DNA of 64,000 bases from Bacillus_CJ salitolerans (GCF_042680805.1 NZ_JBHUEM010000003.1:124001-188000); one strand, 5' to 3'. Counted from the stretch's first letter, positions 8,510 through 17,578 are shown. Notes: generated by a model from the letters alone, not told the origin. A program made the numbers and translations.

Positions 8510-9859
8510 TTACTCCTCCTTAAATAAGTATTCATACGGATCGTGGGGTAAGGAATTGGAAAGCAAGCGTTTAGTGCTTCTTTCAAGGTAAATTAATGTT
8601 GAAACAAAGTGTTTATGTCCAACAGCTTTTGAAACTTGTTCGAAACTATTATTGTTGTCCAGGGCATTAGTGATATAACTATGTCTTAGAGCCTTAGGGG
8701 AATATTTTGAGGCTTTATATAGTCTAAGATTAGCTTTATAAAAAATGGAATTTATTGCATTAATATTCAAAGGTTTATTATATTTATTTAAGAAAAGTGC
8801 ACTATGTTGACCTATAATTCTAGAACGTTGTTTAAAATATTCATATAAATAACTAAATGCAAAAGGATTAATTTTAAGTTTTCTTTGACCAGACTTTTTA
8901 CTTTTTAATAAAACGCATCTCTCTGAAATTAGTACACTTTCCATTTCCATGTTGATTATTTCTATAGGGCGACATCCAGTATCTATAACCAACAATGCAA
9001 TTGAAATATCCCTTAATGGATACTTTGAGTGATTTGAAATATTTTGGAGAATTCTAACTATTTCTTGAGAAGGGACATATTCATTACTTCTATTTGCTTT
9101 AACTCTAAATCGTTCTGGTATAGTATAAGATTCTTTGTACACCTTACCTCGATTTACATATTCAATGTATAACTTAATAGCTCTTAAGTATAAAAGAGCG
9201 GAACTTCTTTCAAGATTCTCCAGATTTACTTTATGATCAAGGTAGTAATGGAACCTTTCTAGATTCTCTGAAGCTATATAGTCAGTATTAAAATCAGAAA
9301 GATAGTTATTTTGTAACAAAAATTTATAATAATAAAGTAATCTCTTTTGATAATAATTAACATTGCTATAGTTTCTATTTTCAAGGTCTTTAAGAAATTC
9401 TATTATTTTTGAAGGTACATTCTTATTTTCAAATCTCCTCATATTTTTATCTTTAGCGTTAATTGGTATATTGTGTTGGTATATAAAACTGATTTTGTTT
9501 TGAGTAGATAAAAACTTCAAAAAGCTCTGGACCCTCCTAATTCTACTTATACCTATTCTTCTAGTAATTTTATTTGTATCTATAGCTTGTTTAATAACTT
9601 GCTCAAAGCTCGTGATAAATTCCAACTTGAAATCATTAATTTCTGTAATATTAAATTGTTCTTTAATAAAGCTAAAAAGTTTTTTTAATTCATAGAAATA
9701 TAACCGATAGGTCCCTACTTTTAAATTTGAGATTGAATCAAGAAAATCCAAATATTCAACTGGAAATTCATGAAAATTATTTAATTTAATTTCTGGTTGA
9801 GAAAAATCATCATAATAACCTTGTTTATTAATTAAGTTTGTTTCCATGAAACACCTCAA
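8510..9859 (-). CDS. Tyrosine recombinase, first gene of the trio
   Basis: A 449-residue recombinase and the first gene of the trio operon. The catalytic domain shows Arg in IDTGCRPIEI, then PKALRHSYITN, where the usual first histidine of H-x-x-R is replaced by alanine, then AVGHKHFVST and Tyr in TLIYLERS. The long N-terminal part of about 270 residues holds two helical segments that may be tandem core-binding domains. The missing histidine may reduce activity or reflect a specialised role. Confidence 0.82.
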   Translation of the reverse strand: MRCFMETNLINKQGYYDDFSQPEIKLNNFHEFPVEYLDFLDSISNLKVGTYRLYFYELKKLFSFIKEQFNITEINDFKLEFITSFEQVIKQAIDTNKITRRIGISRIRRVQSFLKFLSTQNKISFIYQHNIPINAKDKNMRRFENKNVPSKIIEFLKDLENRNYSNVNYYQKRLLYYYKFLLQNNYLSDFNTDYIASENLERFHYYLDHKVNLENLERSSALLYLRAIKLYIEYVNRGKVYKESYTIPERFRVKANRSNEYVPSQEIVRILQNISNHSKYPLRDISIALLVIDTGCRPIEIINMEMESVLISERCVLLKSKKSGQRKLKINPFAFSYLYEYFKQRSRIIGQHSALFLNKYNKPLNINAINSIFYKANLRLYKASKYSPKALRHSYITNALDNNNSFEQVSKAVGHKHFVSTLIYLERSTKRLLSNSLPHDPYEYLFKEE

Positions 9860-9947
9860 TTGTTATTGTTTAAATACTAGAAATATGATATTGTTTAATC
9901 ATTAAGTTTTTGTTTTGCTCATGTTAGAGCCTGATTTTGAAGTTTAT

Positions 9948-10005
9948 AAACCCTAAGGGTGGCATGTATTCATTTGAGGAATACGTCTACTTTTAGGGTT
10001 TTTTG
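9948..10005 (+). terminator. Terminator-like inverted repeat upstream of the trio
   Basis: AAACCCTAA at 9948-9956 pairs with TTAGGGTTT at 9993-10001, followed by TTTT. A smaller GTATTC/GAATAC pair lies inside the loop. As a terminator it works on the plus strand, yet no plus-strand gene lies directly upstream. It could instead mark the end of the RIT element or insulate it. Confidence 0.5.
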
Positions 10006-10228
10006 TTTTTTCTTATTACCATTATGGGTAAGGAATCGCAATTCCATTCCTTATTTTTCCAAAAATTTTCCTGGAATTTTTGTTCTAGGTGAAAATCCTT
10101 TATTTAATTAAAGGATACATTGGTCAATTTTTAAATAAAATTAATTCTTATAAGTAGGAATACATTAATAAGCCTAATGATCTTTATAAAAAATTGTTAA
10201 AAAATATGAATAGGGGGTGTTTGCCTGT

Positions 10229-10288
10229 ATGATTCTTGGATTAATTAAACTTTATATTAGTAATATTCAAACTCGTAGGGCTTCTTAA
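10229..10288 (+). CDS. Possible 19-residue peptide
   Basis: ATG 10229 is preceded by AGGGGGTG about ten bases upstream. The frame begins MILGLIKLYI and ends in TRRAS. The hydrophobic start and basic end resemble small leader or membrane-active peptides, but no family match is recognised. A frame this short can arise by chance, so the ribosome binding site is the only real support. Confidence 0.25.
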   Translation: MILGLIKLYISNIQTRRAS

Positions 10289-10348
10289 ATGAACATTCTT
10301 AATTTGTCTATAAAACATTTTGTAAAGAATCTACTTTTTTCATTAGGC

Positions 10349-10366
10349 TGTACTTTTAAAAGTACA
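10349..10366. promoter_or_regulatory. Palindromic operator candidate, copy 1
   Basis: TGTACTTTTAAAAGTACA is a perfect 18-bp palindrome about 50 bp before the start of the 10416 gene. Fifteen of its 18 bases recur at 11263-11277 in front of the next small operon. Palindromes flanking a regulator-like gene suggest an operator bound by its product. Confidence 0.45.
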
Positions 10367-10415
10367 AAGCTGATATAAATCAAATATAAGGTTATCTTTT
10401 TCTTAGGTGATTAAA

Positions 10416-11270
10416 TTGACCAAAGCAAAAAGAGAAAAGATCTTATTTGATTATTTAAAAAACTATAGGGAAGTAATAGCCTTTTTGCAGAATAGAATTA
10501 CAGAGGAAGAGTACATAAAAATTCATTTAGATTCTAATGGAAAAAATATTTATCCTTGGGATGAATTGTACATTTTATATAATAAAATTGAAGTCTATAG
10601 AAAGTTATTATTAAAACTTTCATTAAAGTCCAGAAGAAGGTTATTACTAAATAAGGAAGTAATGGGTTTTGCAATTAGGGAATTTTTTATAAGGTACAAT
10701 GTTTCATCTGATATGATTTCAAGGTTTATTGGAATCAAGAAAGAGAAACGGAGTACCAGAATTATGGAAGAAAAACAGAAAATTTCTAACCCACAGTTAG
10801 TAAGAACACTTATACAAAAAGAAACTTTTCCTAAGGAACTAGTATGTTTTCTAGCAATTCTTACAAGAGTACCAGTTGATTGGCTTGAAGAAGAAAAACC
10901 AGGTGGGAGGTGGACTACGCATCATTTTAACTTTGAAGGAGTATTTAAAGTTAAAGAGGATCAGTTTATTGATTTTATAAATTCTCATAATGTAGAAGAA
11001 CATGATGTGAAGGGTGTAATTATTGAATTTCCTGATGAAATTACTCTTTTTTTACGCTTTGAATGGATAAAAGGAGCTTTTATTATTGATTTATTTAATG
11101 AGAAAGCTACCTTAATTGAATTCACTAAATTAAAAAACCTACTTCAAGGTTTTTATATGGAGATTGGTTACACCAAAACTGTGATTCCATCTCAGTATAA
11201 TTTTATCTTTGTTTGTAAAAATAAGTCTAGCAAACTAGTTTGCTTACCTTTTCCTTTATTAAACTTTTAA
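10416..11270 (+). CDS. Uncharacterised protein, possible regulator
   Basis: A roughly 284-residue protein that I do not recognise. The segment VSSDMISRFIGIKKEKRS (about residues 92-110) could be a helix-turn-helix of Cro type. The start is placed at TTG 10416 because AGGTGA lies five bases before it; an in-frame GTG at 10407 overlaps that site. The two palindromes at its 5' and 3' ends suggest that it regulates itself and the downstream 11335-11677 operon. No membrane segments are seen. Confidence 0.5.
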   Translation: MTKAKREKILFDYLKNYREVIAFLQNRITEEEYIKIHLDSNGKNIYPWDELYILYNKIEVYRKLLLKLSLKSRRRLLLNKEVMGFAIREFFIRYNVSSDMISRFIGIKKEKRSTRIMEEKQKISNPQLVRTLIQKETFPKELVCFLAILTRVPVDWLEEEKPGGRWTTHHFNFEGVFKVKEDQFIDFINSHNVEEHDVKGVIIEFPDEITLFLRFEWIKGAFIIDLFNEKATLIEFTKLKNLLQGFYMEIGYTKTVIPSQYNFIFVCKNKSSKLVCLPFPLLNF

Positions 11271-11277
11271 AAGTACA
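11263..11277. promoter_or_regulatory. Palindromic operator candidate, copy 2
   Basis: ACTTTTAAAAGTACA matches 15 of the 18 bases of the palindrome at 10349. It overlaps the last codons of the 10416 gene and lies about 60 bp before the 11335 gene, where an operator for the small excisionase operon would be expected. Confidence 0.4.
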
Positions 11278-11334
11278 GTGATATATAAATTTCATAAATA
11301 GAACAATCTTCTTTTATAAGGAGGTTGTTTTTTT

Positions 11335-11478
11335 ATGAATAGTATTTACTCTGATGATAGTAGGAATGACCAAAAAAGGAACATAGTTCTGAAAATTTTA
11401 GATGAATGGATAATAGAGTATGAAAAAAGTAATAAAGAAATGTTAGAACAAAATATGGGTGATAAAAATGACAGATAA
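11335..11478 (+). CDS. Small uncharacterised protein
   Basis: A 47-residue frame beginning MNSIYSDDSRNDQKRN with a strong AAGGAGG ribosome binding site before ATG 11335. It contains one long charged helix (ILDEWIIEYEKSNKEMLEQN). Its stop lies 11 bases inside the start of the excisionase gene, so the two are translationally coupled. No function can be assigned. Confidence 0.55.
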   Translation: MNSIYSDDSRNDQKRNIVLKILDEWIIEYEKSNKEMLEQNMGDKNDR

Positions 11479-11677
11479 AACTGAAATTGGTTATCCTTTA
11501 GTACTAACTGCTAATGAGATAAGTGAACTACTGCAGATCTCTAAACCAACAGCATATGAAATCATGAATAGAAGCGATTTTCCACTAATAAAATTCGGAA
11601 GAACAAAACGAGTAATGAGACAAGACTTTTTATTATGGTTGGAACATAAAAAAAACAAAGAAAAAGCACAAAACTAA
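11468..11677 (+). CDS. Excisionase-type helix-turn-helix protein
   Basis: A roughly 69-residue protein of the excisionase/AlpA-MerR-like class. LTANEISELLQISKPTAYEI is the helix-turn-helix, followed by the wing PLIKFGRTKRVMRQDFLLWL. Such proteins bend DNA and direct integrases towards excision. The start at ATG 11468 has GGGTGAT five bases upstream; GTG 11459 is the alternative. It could partner Int1 or the recombinase trio; Int1 is the simpler guess. Confidence 0.75.
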   Translation: MTDKTEIGYPLVLTANEISELLQISKPTAYEIMNRSDFPLIKFGRTKRVMRQDFLLWLEHKKNKEKAQN

Positions 11678-11700
11678 ACTGTGCTTTTCTTTGTTTTTTT
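11652..11700 (+). terminator. Terminator after the excisionase gene
   Basis: A long stem starts AAAACAAAG, contains AAAGCACA, and pairs through TGTGCTTT and CTTTGTTTT across a short loop, ending in a run of seven Ts. It overlaps the last codons of the excisionase gene and separates it from the convergent minus-strand gene. Confidence 0.8.
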
Positions 11701-11712
11701 ATGTTAAAGTAA

Positions 11713-12351
11713 TTAAAATCTCCCTAAATTCTTAATTGCATAAGACAATTTCTCAAAAAAAGTGGGGGATTTTAAATCTTTAAGCTGATTTTCCATAAGA
11801 AAAAATTCCGAAATATGTTCTGGAACAGGTTTTCCTTGATTCTGATATTTCCAAAGCCTTGTCCTTTCCAAAGCTAAATGAACACTCATCCTTACCCATC
11901 TAGGGTTATAAAATCGACTATAATCTTCTTCTCTCCAATACTCTTGACCTTCATGATTGTTTCTAATAAGAAAGCTATTATAGAATATTTCTTCATTATG
12001 GTTAATATTTCTAACCCAAATTTTTGCATCCTTATGTAGATAAGCAATATTTATTTTATGATTTTTTTTCATTGCCATTGAACCAATATCAGTAAACAAT
12101 TGCTTATCGTATTCCTCAAGATGACAAAAACAACCTGACCAATTCCAATCATTTTCAGCAGGTTTATGCAATTTTGACTTTTCGAATGTCTTACTTATAT
12201 CTAATAGATCAGTGATCTCATTATTAATAAATTCAAATGAATGATGAAAACCTCTTAATTTTGGATTATTAATGAAGGAATTTGATGTATATGGTTTACA
12301 GTTGAAACCGTAATCATCTATTCGAATTATCTTCACATATTCCTTTAGCAT
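11713..12351 (-). CDS. Uncharacterised protein
   Basis: A 212-residue protein that I do not recognise. The start is placed at ATG 12351 behind AAGGAGTG; the open frame extends to 12396 without a better signal. It is rich in Trp, His and Asn (NDWNWSGCFCHLEEY, EYWREEDYSRFYNPRWV) with no signal peptide or membrane segment. It stands alone, convergent with the excisionase gene, in an accessory region. Confidence 0.6.
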   Translation of the reverse strand: MLKEYVKIIRIDDYGFNCKPYTSNSFINNPKLRGFHHSFEFINNEITDLLDISKTFEKSKLHKPAENDWNWSGCFCHLEEYDKQLFTDIGSMAMKKNHKINIAYLHKDAKIWVRNINHNEEIFYNSFLIRNNHEGQEYWREEDYSRFYNPRWVRMSVHLALERTRLWKYQNQGKPVPEHISEFFLMENQLKDLKSPTFFEKLSYAIKNLGRF

Positions 12352-12519
12352 TAAATCACTCCTTCTAAAGTAATACAAACCATTTAAACCAAACATACAT
12401 ATACCAGCATAGACTAAGTTTTCAGAAGCGTCTAGAATCCATTGTGCTATTGGAATTTTGTATATTTTTAGTTTTGTAGAAGAACTAATTGAAAGCTATA
12501 TAAACGCTATGACCGTTTT

Positions 12520-13878
12520 GAAGGTGAATCTAAGGGTAAAGAAGTACGAATCCTACAGGTAGGCAGGGGCTATTATTTTGTAAATTTTCCAATCGAATTT
12601 GATGGAGAAAGAACCTTTTAGGACGGAACGTTAACCATTACTAGGGATGGTAACAAGCAAGAGTATTCAGCAGTAAAACTAACAGGCAAAGACTTGCTAG
12701 GATTTTACTCACCTGAAATTGATAACTTATTATGGCTGATGGGATTATACTTTGGTTTAGTCATCGTCTCGTCCTTTTTTCAATATTGGCAAAGAGTGTA
12801 TTTACAAATATCCTCAAACCGTATTATCCAACGAATGAGGAAGGACGTGTTTAGACACATTCAACGATTATCCATGAACTATTTCGATAACCTTCCAGCT
12901 GATAAGGTTGTTTCGAGAGTTACGAATGATACGGAAGCAATTAGAGATTTATTCGTTACCGTTTTGTCAACATTCTTTACGGGTGTCATCTATATAACAG
13001 GAATCTATATCGCACTCTTTTTACTAGACTTAAGACTTGCGGCAATTTGTTTAATTCTAGTGCCAATCTTAATTGTTTGGATGATCATTTATCGTAAATA
13101 TGCTTCAAAATATAATCATGTTATTCGTTCAACGCTAAGTGATATTAACGGAATGATTAATGAAAGTATTCAAGGTATGACGATTATTCAAGCGTTCAAA
13201 CGTCAAAAGGAAACAACAAAAGGGTTTGAAGTGATGAATGAAAAGTATTTTACTTATCAAAATAAGCTTCTAAACTTAAACTCAATGACTTCACATAACT
13301 TAGTTTTCGTTCTTAGAAACTTAGCATTCGTTGCACTCATTTGGTATTTTGGAGGAGCATCTCTACAAATTGGAACCGTGATTTCAATTGGAGTTCTTTA
13401 TGCCTTTGTTGACTATCTGAATCGTTTGTTCCAACCGATAACAGAAATTGTGAATCAGCTAGCTTTACTAGAACAAGCATTAGTTGCTTCAGAGCGTGTT
13501 TTTGAACTGTTGGATGAAGAGGGCATAGAAGTTTCAGATGAAGGTACACCTAGATATAAAGGTAACGTTACATTTGATAATGTCTCTTTTGGTTATAAAG
13601 AAGGCGAATACGTGTTAAAAGATATTAATATAGAAGCAAAGCAAGGCGAAACTGTTGCCCTTGTCGGTCATACAGGATCAAGGAAAAGTTCGATCATGAA
13701 CCTATTATTCCGTTTCTATGATACGGTAGAAGGAAAAATTTTAATTGATGGAAAGGATATCCAGGACCTAACGAAGCAGCAGGTTCGAAAGCATATGGGA
13801 ATTGTGCTGCAGGATCCATTCTTATTCACAGGTACGATTGCTTCCAACGTAAGCTTAGATGACCCTCAGAAACTTTAG
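12520..13878 (+). pseudogene. Decayed ABC exporter (membrane domain plus partial ATPase)
   Basis: Reading from about 12694, 394 codons encode most of a half-size ABC exporter. The membrane domain opens FYSPEIDNLLWLMGLYFG and contains VVSRVTNDTEAIRDLF. The ATPase begins at FDNVSFGYKEGEYVL. The Walker A lysine is kept but the motif reads GHTGSRKSS, with arginine replacing the glycine of GSGKS. The frame stops after the Q-loop (VLQDPFLFTG), before the signature and Walker B motifs. The first transmembrane helix is also missing. Upstream codons from about 12520 are in the same frame but interrupted by a stop (near 12620). This is a non-functional fragment. Confidence 0.75.
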
Positions 13879-14482
13879 TAAGAAAAAGATTTCCCTACAA
13901 GGTTTTTAATAAAGAACTAAAAGAGGTCATAGATGAAATCTTAGATGAGTTATCAAATAAGAATCTAACTATTCGAAAATAAATGTATTTTTGAGATTTT
14001 GTCATAATGCAAGATTTATATTTACTTTGATTAGTAGAAGGAGAAATTACAAGAATTGAATGATGGAGTCCAAAGAGAAAAAACAATTAATTTTGAAGTT
14101 ATGTAAGAAATACAAATGAGAGATGTCAACTGAACTTAAACTGGTTTATGATGTTCGTAATAATAAATTAAGTCCTGATTATAAATATGATTTGATACAC
14201 ACAAATGACCCTGTAAAAACACCATACTATAATGCAAAAGAGTGGTTTAAACAAATTAAGAAGATAGCTAGATAGTAATTAGTGTTAATTTAGAGGATAA
14301 CGCTATTTTGGTGGAACTTATTGTAAAAAACGGGGAAGGTTAGTTTAATAAGAGAGTATCAGTTTACTGCATTAATTAGAATAAGCAGGATAAGTTTTTT
14401 AATATGGAGAAAATATTAATACCTTTGCTTCTTAGAGGAAGTAAAGCTATTAATTTTTTTATTACTATAGAGGTAGGTATAC
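13879..14482 (+). other. Gene debris region
   Basis: About 600 bp with short protein-like stretches but no complete gene. A frame after 13876 encodes a lysine-rich tail (VRKRFPYKVFNKELKEVIDE) ending at a stop near 13981. A second short frame begins at ATG 14062. A third is listed separately at 14123. They look like remnants of unrelated genes left by rearrangements around the ABC pseudogene. Confidence 0.5.
14123..14275 (+). pseudogene. Short fragment of an unknown protein
   Basis: Fifty codons starting MSTELKLVYDVRNNKLSPDY with a sensible-looking, tyrosine-rich composition (KTPYYNAKEWFKQIKK). There is no clear ribosome binding site. A stop codon interrupts a related-looking frame just upstream (ATG 14062 to stop 14118). 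I read this as the C-terminal remnant of a larger gene; its family is not recognised. Confidence 0.3.
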
Positions 14483-14833
14483 ATGAATAACAAATTTCTA
14501 GATTTATTCGGTGAGATATTAATGCACAAAGTCCGGGATGAAGCTATTGAACAATGGGAAATGACTATTGAACGGAAAATGAGGAGTGAGGATTGCCAAA
14601 GAATATTTAATCTTGTAGCTGAAAGTGGTCAAACAGAATTAATTAATGAATTAATTCCTCAAATTGTAGATACAACCTTACATCATCAACTTTTGACGTT
14701 AGAACAAGAAAATTCTATAGATATTTCAGTTAGTAATGACGATAAAAAGGTAAGTCTTAAAGCTTTGAGTGACGGTCTACCAGGTGAACTTTATACAGAA
14801 GATGGTTGGATCTTGCGCTTTAGTAATAAATAA
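14483..14833 (+). CDS. Uncharacterised protein
   Basis: A 116-residue, acidic protein with a helical N-terminal half (LFGEILMHKVRDEAIEQWEM) and a C-terminal half ending GELYTEDGWILRFSNK. GAGGTAGG precedes ATG 14483. I do not recognise the family. Small acidic proteins in debris regions are often immunity proteins of lost toxins, but nothing here proves that. It ends about 20 bp before the left end of the IS110-type element. Confidence 0.5.
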   Translation: MNNKFLDLFGEILMHKVRDEAIEQWEMTIERKMRSEDCQRIFNLVAESGQTELINELIPQIVDTTLHHQLLTLEQENSIDISVSNDDKKVSLKALSDGLPGELYTEDGWILRFSNK

Positions 14834-14973
14834 AAGCTTATTAAGGTTAAAGGGAAGCATTCCTGTAATGAATAAAAATGGAATTTGAACAAAAAAATAA
14901 CCTCTTGGTATGATATGAGTGTCCGTGCTTGGCGGCAAAAAGGACAAATCATATATTCCAGGAGGTTTTCAAA

Positions 14974-16260
14974 ATGAATTATAACCAAAATAATAAGATT
15001 GCTCAAATTACTTCTCAAACACTAATTATAGGTGTTGATATTGCGAAATTCAAACACGTAGCTCGTGCGCAGGACTTCAGAGGTTTGGAGTTTGGTAAAC
15101 CTCTACACTTCGAAAATACTAGATATAGTTTTGATATATTTGTTGAATGGATTAAAGAGATTCAGGACCAACAAAACATGAATATGGTAATCATCGGTGT
15201 TGAACCTACGGGACACTACTGGCTTAATTTAGCCCATTATCTTAAGGAAACTGATCTTAAGTTAGTGGTTGTTAATCCAGCTCATGTTAAGAAGACAAAG
15301 GAATTAGATGATAATTCCCCTACGAAAAATGATGTGAAAGATGCAAAGGTCATTGCCCAATTAGTGAAAGACGGAAGATACTCTGAACCTAATATTCCAG
15401 AAGGAATATATGCTGATCTCAGAATCGCTGGAAAAATACGCGATCAATTATCCATTGATCTTCAAGCTGTACAAGGACAAATTCACAATTGGATTGATCG
15501 TTATTTTCCAGAATTCCTTACGGTATTCAAGGATTGGGAAGGGCTGTCAGCTCTGCAAATATTAAAACTGAATCTACTTCCACATGAGTTAGTTGAACTC
15601 CCTGATCAAGAGTTATTAGCTCATATTAGAAAAGCAGCAAAACGTGCAGTAGGTATAGGTAGAATAGAAGAATTAAAGAAGGCGGCCAGTGTTTCTATTG
15701 GAATCAGTGAGGGTTCAGATTTCGCCAAGTTAGAGTTAAGCACATTGTTAGATAAGTATGAACTCATTACAAAAAAGTTTGAACAACTAGAGGTTAAAAG
15801 GGACGAGTTATTAGCACAAATACCAGGAGTACACCAAATGCTAGCGATAACTGGTATAGGAAAAGACACGATAGCTGGGTTCTTTGCGGAGGTTGGAGAT
15901 CTACGTTATTACTCACATCCTCGTCAAATTATTAAACTTGCAGGATTAAGTTTGATGGAGCACACGTCAGGCAAACATAAGGGGCAAACTAGAACTACAA
16001 AGAGAGGCAGGAAGAACTTACGAGCCCTCTTGTTTAGAGTTGTCATGCCCCTTGTAGCTAAGAATTCTGCTTTTAAAGCTTTACATGAATACTATACCAA
16101 ACGTCCTGACAATCCATTGAAAAAGATGCAGTCACTGATTGCTTTATGTAATAAATTGATTCGAGTTTTATTTGCGATAGGTAAGAAGCATTTTGTGTTT
16201 AGTGAAGAAAGAATGTTGAAGGATATTCCTCATATGGCTGTAGTGCAAAAGGTAGCTTAG
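14974..16260 (+). CDS. IS110/IS1111-family transposase (DEDD type), copy A
   Basis: A 428-residue transposase. The N-terminal RuvC-like domain starts IIGVDIAKFKHVARAQ (first Asp) and includes VEPTGHYW and KNDVKDAKVIA, matching the DEDD catalytic set. The C-terminal Transposase_20 domain shows IPGVHQMLAITGIG and LAGLSLMEHTSGKHKG, with the conserved serine. Start ATG 14974 has AGGAGG seven bases upstream; the open frame begins 45 bases earlier without a signal. These enzymes cut and join DNA using an element-encoded guide RNA and make no target duplication. Confidence 0.9.
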   Translation: MNYNQNNKIAQITSQTLIIGVDIAKFKHVARAQDFRGLEFGKPLHFENTRYSFDIFVEWIKEIQDQQNMNMVIIGVEPTGHYWLNLAHYLKETDLKLVVVNPAHVKKTKELDDNSPTKNDVKDAKVIAQLVKDGRYSEPNIPEGIYADLRIAGKIRDQLSIDLQAVQGQIHNWIDRYFPEFLTVFKDWEGLSALQILKLNLLPHELVELPDQELLAHIRKAAKRAVGIGRIEELKKAASVSIGISEGSDFAKLELSTLLDKYELITKKFEQLEVKRDELLAQIPGVHQMLAITGIGKDTIAGFFAEVGDLRYYSHPRQIIKLAGLSLMEHTSGKHKGQTRTTKRGRKNLRALLFRVVMPLVAKNSAFKALHEYYTKRPDNPLKKMQSLIALCNKLIRVLFAIGKKHFVFSEERMLKDIPHMAVVQKVA

Positions 16261-16376
16261 TAATCTCGATAGAACGTATAGAACATGATTATATAGTAGT
16301 TTATCTCATTAATTGATAGACATTTGAAGCACGGATTAGTCAGTAAAACAACTAAAATACGGACATAGATCCTGTC

Positions 16377-16482
16377 GGGAAGCATAACTGACATCTACCT
16401 CATGGAAAGGTTGGACGAAGGAATTTTGGAGCATAGACTCTGCGAGATATGGGAGGGTTGACCCCCATGAGAAATGTAGACA
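16377..16482 (+). ncRNA. Candidate seekRNA/bridge RNA of IS copy A
   Basis: About 105 nt, 117 bases after the transposase stop. A closing stem pairs TCTAC (16394-16398) with GTAGA (16476-16480) and CTCATGG (16399-16405) with CCATGAG (16465-16471), leaving a 4-nt bulge. Copy B folds the same way with compensatory changes. Conserved unpaired boxes are AGCATAACTG, GACGAAGGAAT and GAGAyATGGGAGGG. The GGGAAGCAT at its 5' edge equals the sequence at the left end of this same element (14852-14860), as expected for a target or donor guide. Transcription is not shown. Confidence 0.7.
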
Positions 16483-16747
16483 TCCACCAGTGCGACCATA
16501 CTTTAACTGAGTTTCCACCTTTTGGATAGAGGTGGTTTGGATACCTACAGTCGTTTTTGCTTCTCAACTCCAAAATATGCCTATATTACAACTTTACACC
16601 ATGTTATCAATGTCGACTAAAAATGGATCGATATAAAATCATGAGAAAACACGAGAAATCGAGAGATTTACCTTTCTATATAGGGGGGAGTTTAGTTGAA
16701 AAAGAGGAACGGCAATTGACTAATGAAGTCTAACGCGGGAACAAAAT

Positions 16748-17578
16748 TTGAGAATTCTAATATTAGGGGCAACTGGGTTTCTAGGCTCCACTTTATTTGG
16801 TTTAGCTGAAGATTTAAATTACACCGTATTGGGCACTTCAAGATATGTACATGAAAAATCAAATATAATAAAATTGGACGTAACTGATAAAAATGAAGTA
16901 GGACAAATTATACAAGAGTATCTACCAGATGTGGTTATATGGACAGTATTAAACATGAATGAAGAGGATTTACTTATAAACGCTGGCCTGACAAACCTAA
17001 TGTCAGCAATAAGTGAAGAAATGAAACTTATATTTCTCTCTACAGATGGCGTTTTTTCAGAAGGAATAGGAGGGTATACAGAATCTGATAAAACGATACC
17101 AATAGCTGAAGAAGCACCTTTAGCTACTTATTTTAATTCAAAAATAATAGGTGAAAAGAAGGTTCGAGATAATCACCCAAACCACATAATTCTTCGTACA
17201 GGTCCACTTTATGGAAAGGATCTAAATCAGAATATTGAACAGAGAACCCAAAAGATGATTAGTGAAGTTGAGGAAAAAGGTTTCTTTCATGCGGCTTCAA
17301 ATATGTATCGTACATTTGTACATATTGATGATTTATCAAAAGCCATCTTAGAGCTTTCAAATATGGACTTTAATGGGACGTTACATGTAGGGCCATTACA
17401 AAAAGAAAGTTATTTTACATTTTACCAAAAGCGACTTCGAAATTTGGGTTATGATGAAATTGTAATAAAACCTTCCTTGTTAGATCCAAATGAGAATCCG
17501 TTTATACCACTAGATACATCATTAAATACACAAAGAGTAAATGGTTTATTTAAATCACTATTTAGAAGTTTAAAATGA
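16748..17578 (+). CDS. RmlD-like NAD-dependent epimerase/reductase (extended SDR)
   Basis: A 276-residue protein with the Rossmann motif GATGFLG at residues 7-13 and the order typical of dTDP-4-dehydrorhamnose reductase-like enzymes. LSTDGVF carries the active-site Ser/Thr, YFNSK is the Tyr-x-x-x-Lys, and LRTGPLYG and YRTFVHIDDL lie in the substrate domain. It probably reduces or epimerises an activated sugar or a small ketone; the substrate is unknown. The start is TTG 16748 with only a weak GGGA upstream, so it may be misplaced. It is a single gene downstream of the IS element. Confidence 0.75.
   Translation: MRILILGATGFLGSTLFGLAEDLNYTVLGTSRYVHEKSNIIKLDVTDKNEVGQIIQEYLPDVVIWTVLNMNEEDLLINAGLTNLMSAISEEMKLIFLSTDGVFSEGIGGYTESDKTIPIAEEAPLATYFNSKIIGEKKVRDNHPNHIILRTGPLYGKDLNQNIEQRTQKMISEVEEKGFFHAASNMYRTFVHIDDLSKAILELSNMDFNGTLHVGPLQKESYFTFYQKRLRNLGYDEIVIKPSLLDPNENPFIPLDTSLNTQRVNGLFKSLFRSLK

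Larger units (their letters stand above)
6475..9859 (-). mobile_element. RIT-type element: three tandem tyrosine recombinases
   Basis: Three tyrosine recombinase genes of different length lie head to tail on the minus strand with only two bases between neighbours. No other transposition gene is nearby. This matches the recombinase-in-trio (RIT) arrangement, and less well Tn554, which has two recombinases plus a small TnpC. I could not define the element ends. A TCTTGGATTA direct repeat occurs at 6454-6463 and 10234-10243 but is short. Confidence 0.7.
9860..10415 (+). other. Non-coding region between the recombinase trio and the regulator
   Basis: This 556-bp stretch holds an inverted repeat with T-run (9948-10005), a possible 19-residue reading frame (10229-10288) and an 18-bp palindrome (10349-10366). 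The rest is AT-rich with no gene that I can support. It probably contains the promoters for the recombinase trio and for the regulator. Confidence 0.6.
14852..16500 (+). mobile_element. IS110/IS1111-type insertion sequence, copy A (intact)
   Basis: The element contains one intact DEDD-type transposase gene and a conserved non-coding segment 3' of it. Its left end is placed near GGGAAGCATTCCTGTA (14852) because AGCATTCCTGTA is shared with copy B at 38631 while bases further left differ. The right end is only approximate: similarity to copy B fades after about 16482. The 3' location of the structured RNA fits the IS1111 subgroup. Confidence 0.75.

Noticed and set aside
16336..16518. A 60-codon minus-strand gene after the IS110 transposase
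   Set aside because: It lies on top of the conserved structured RNA; conservation follows base pairing, not codons.
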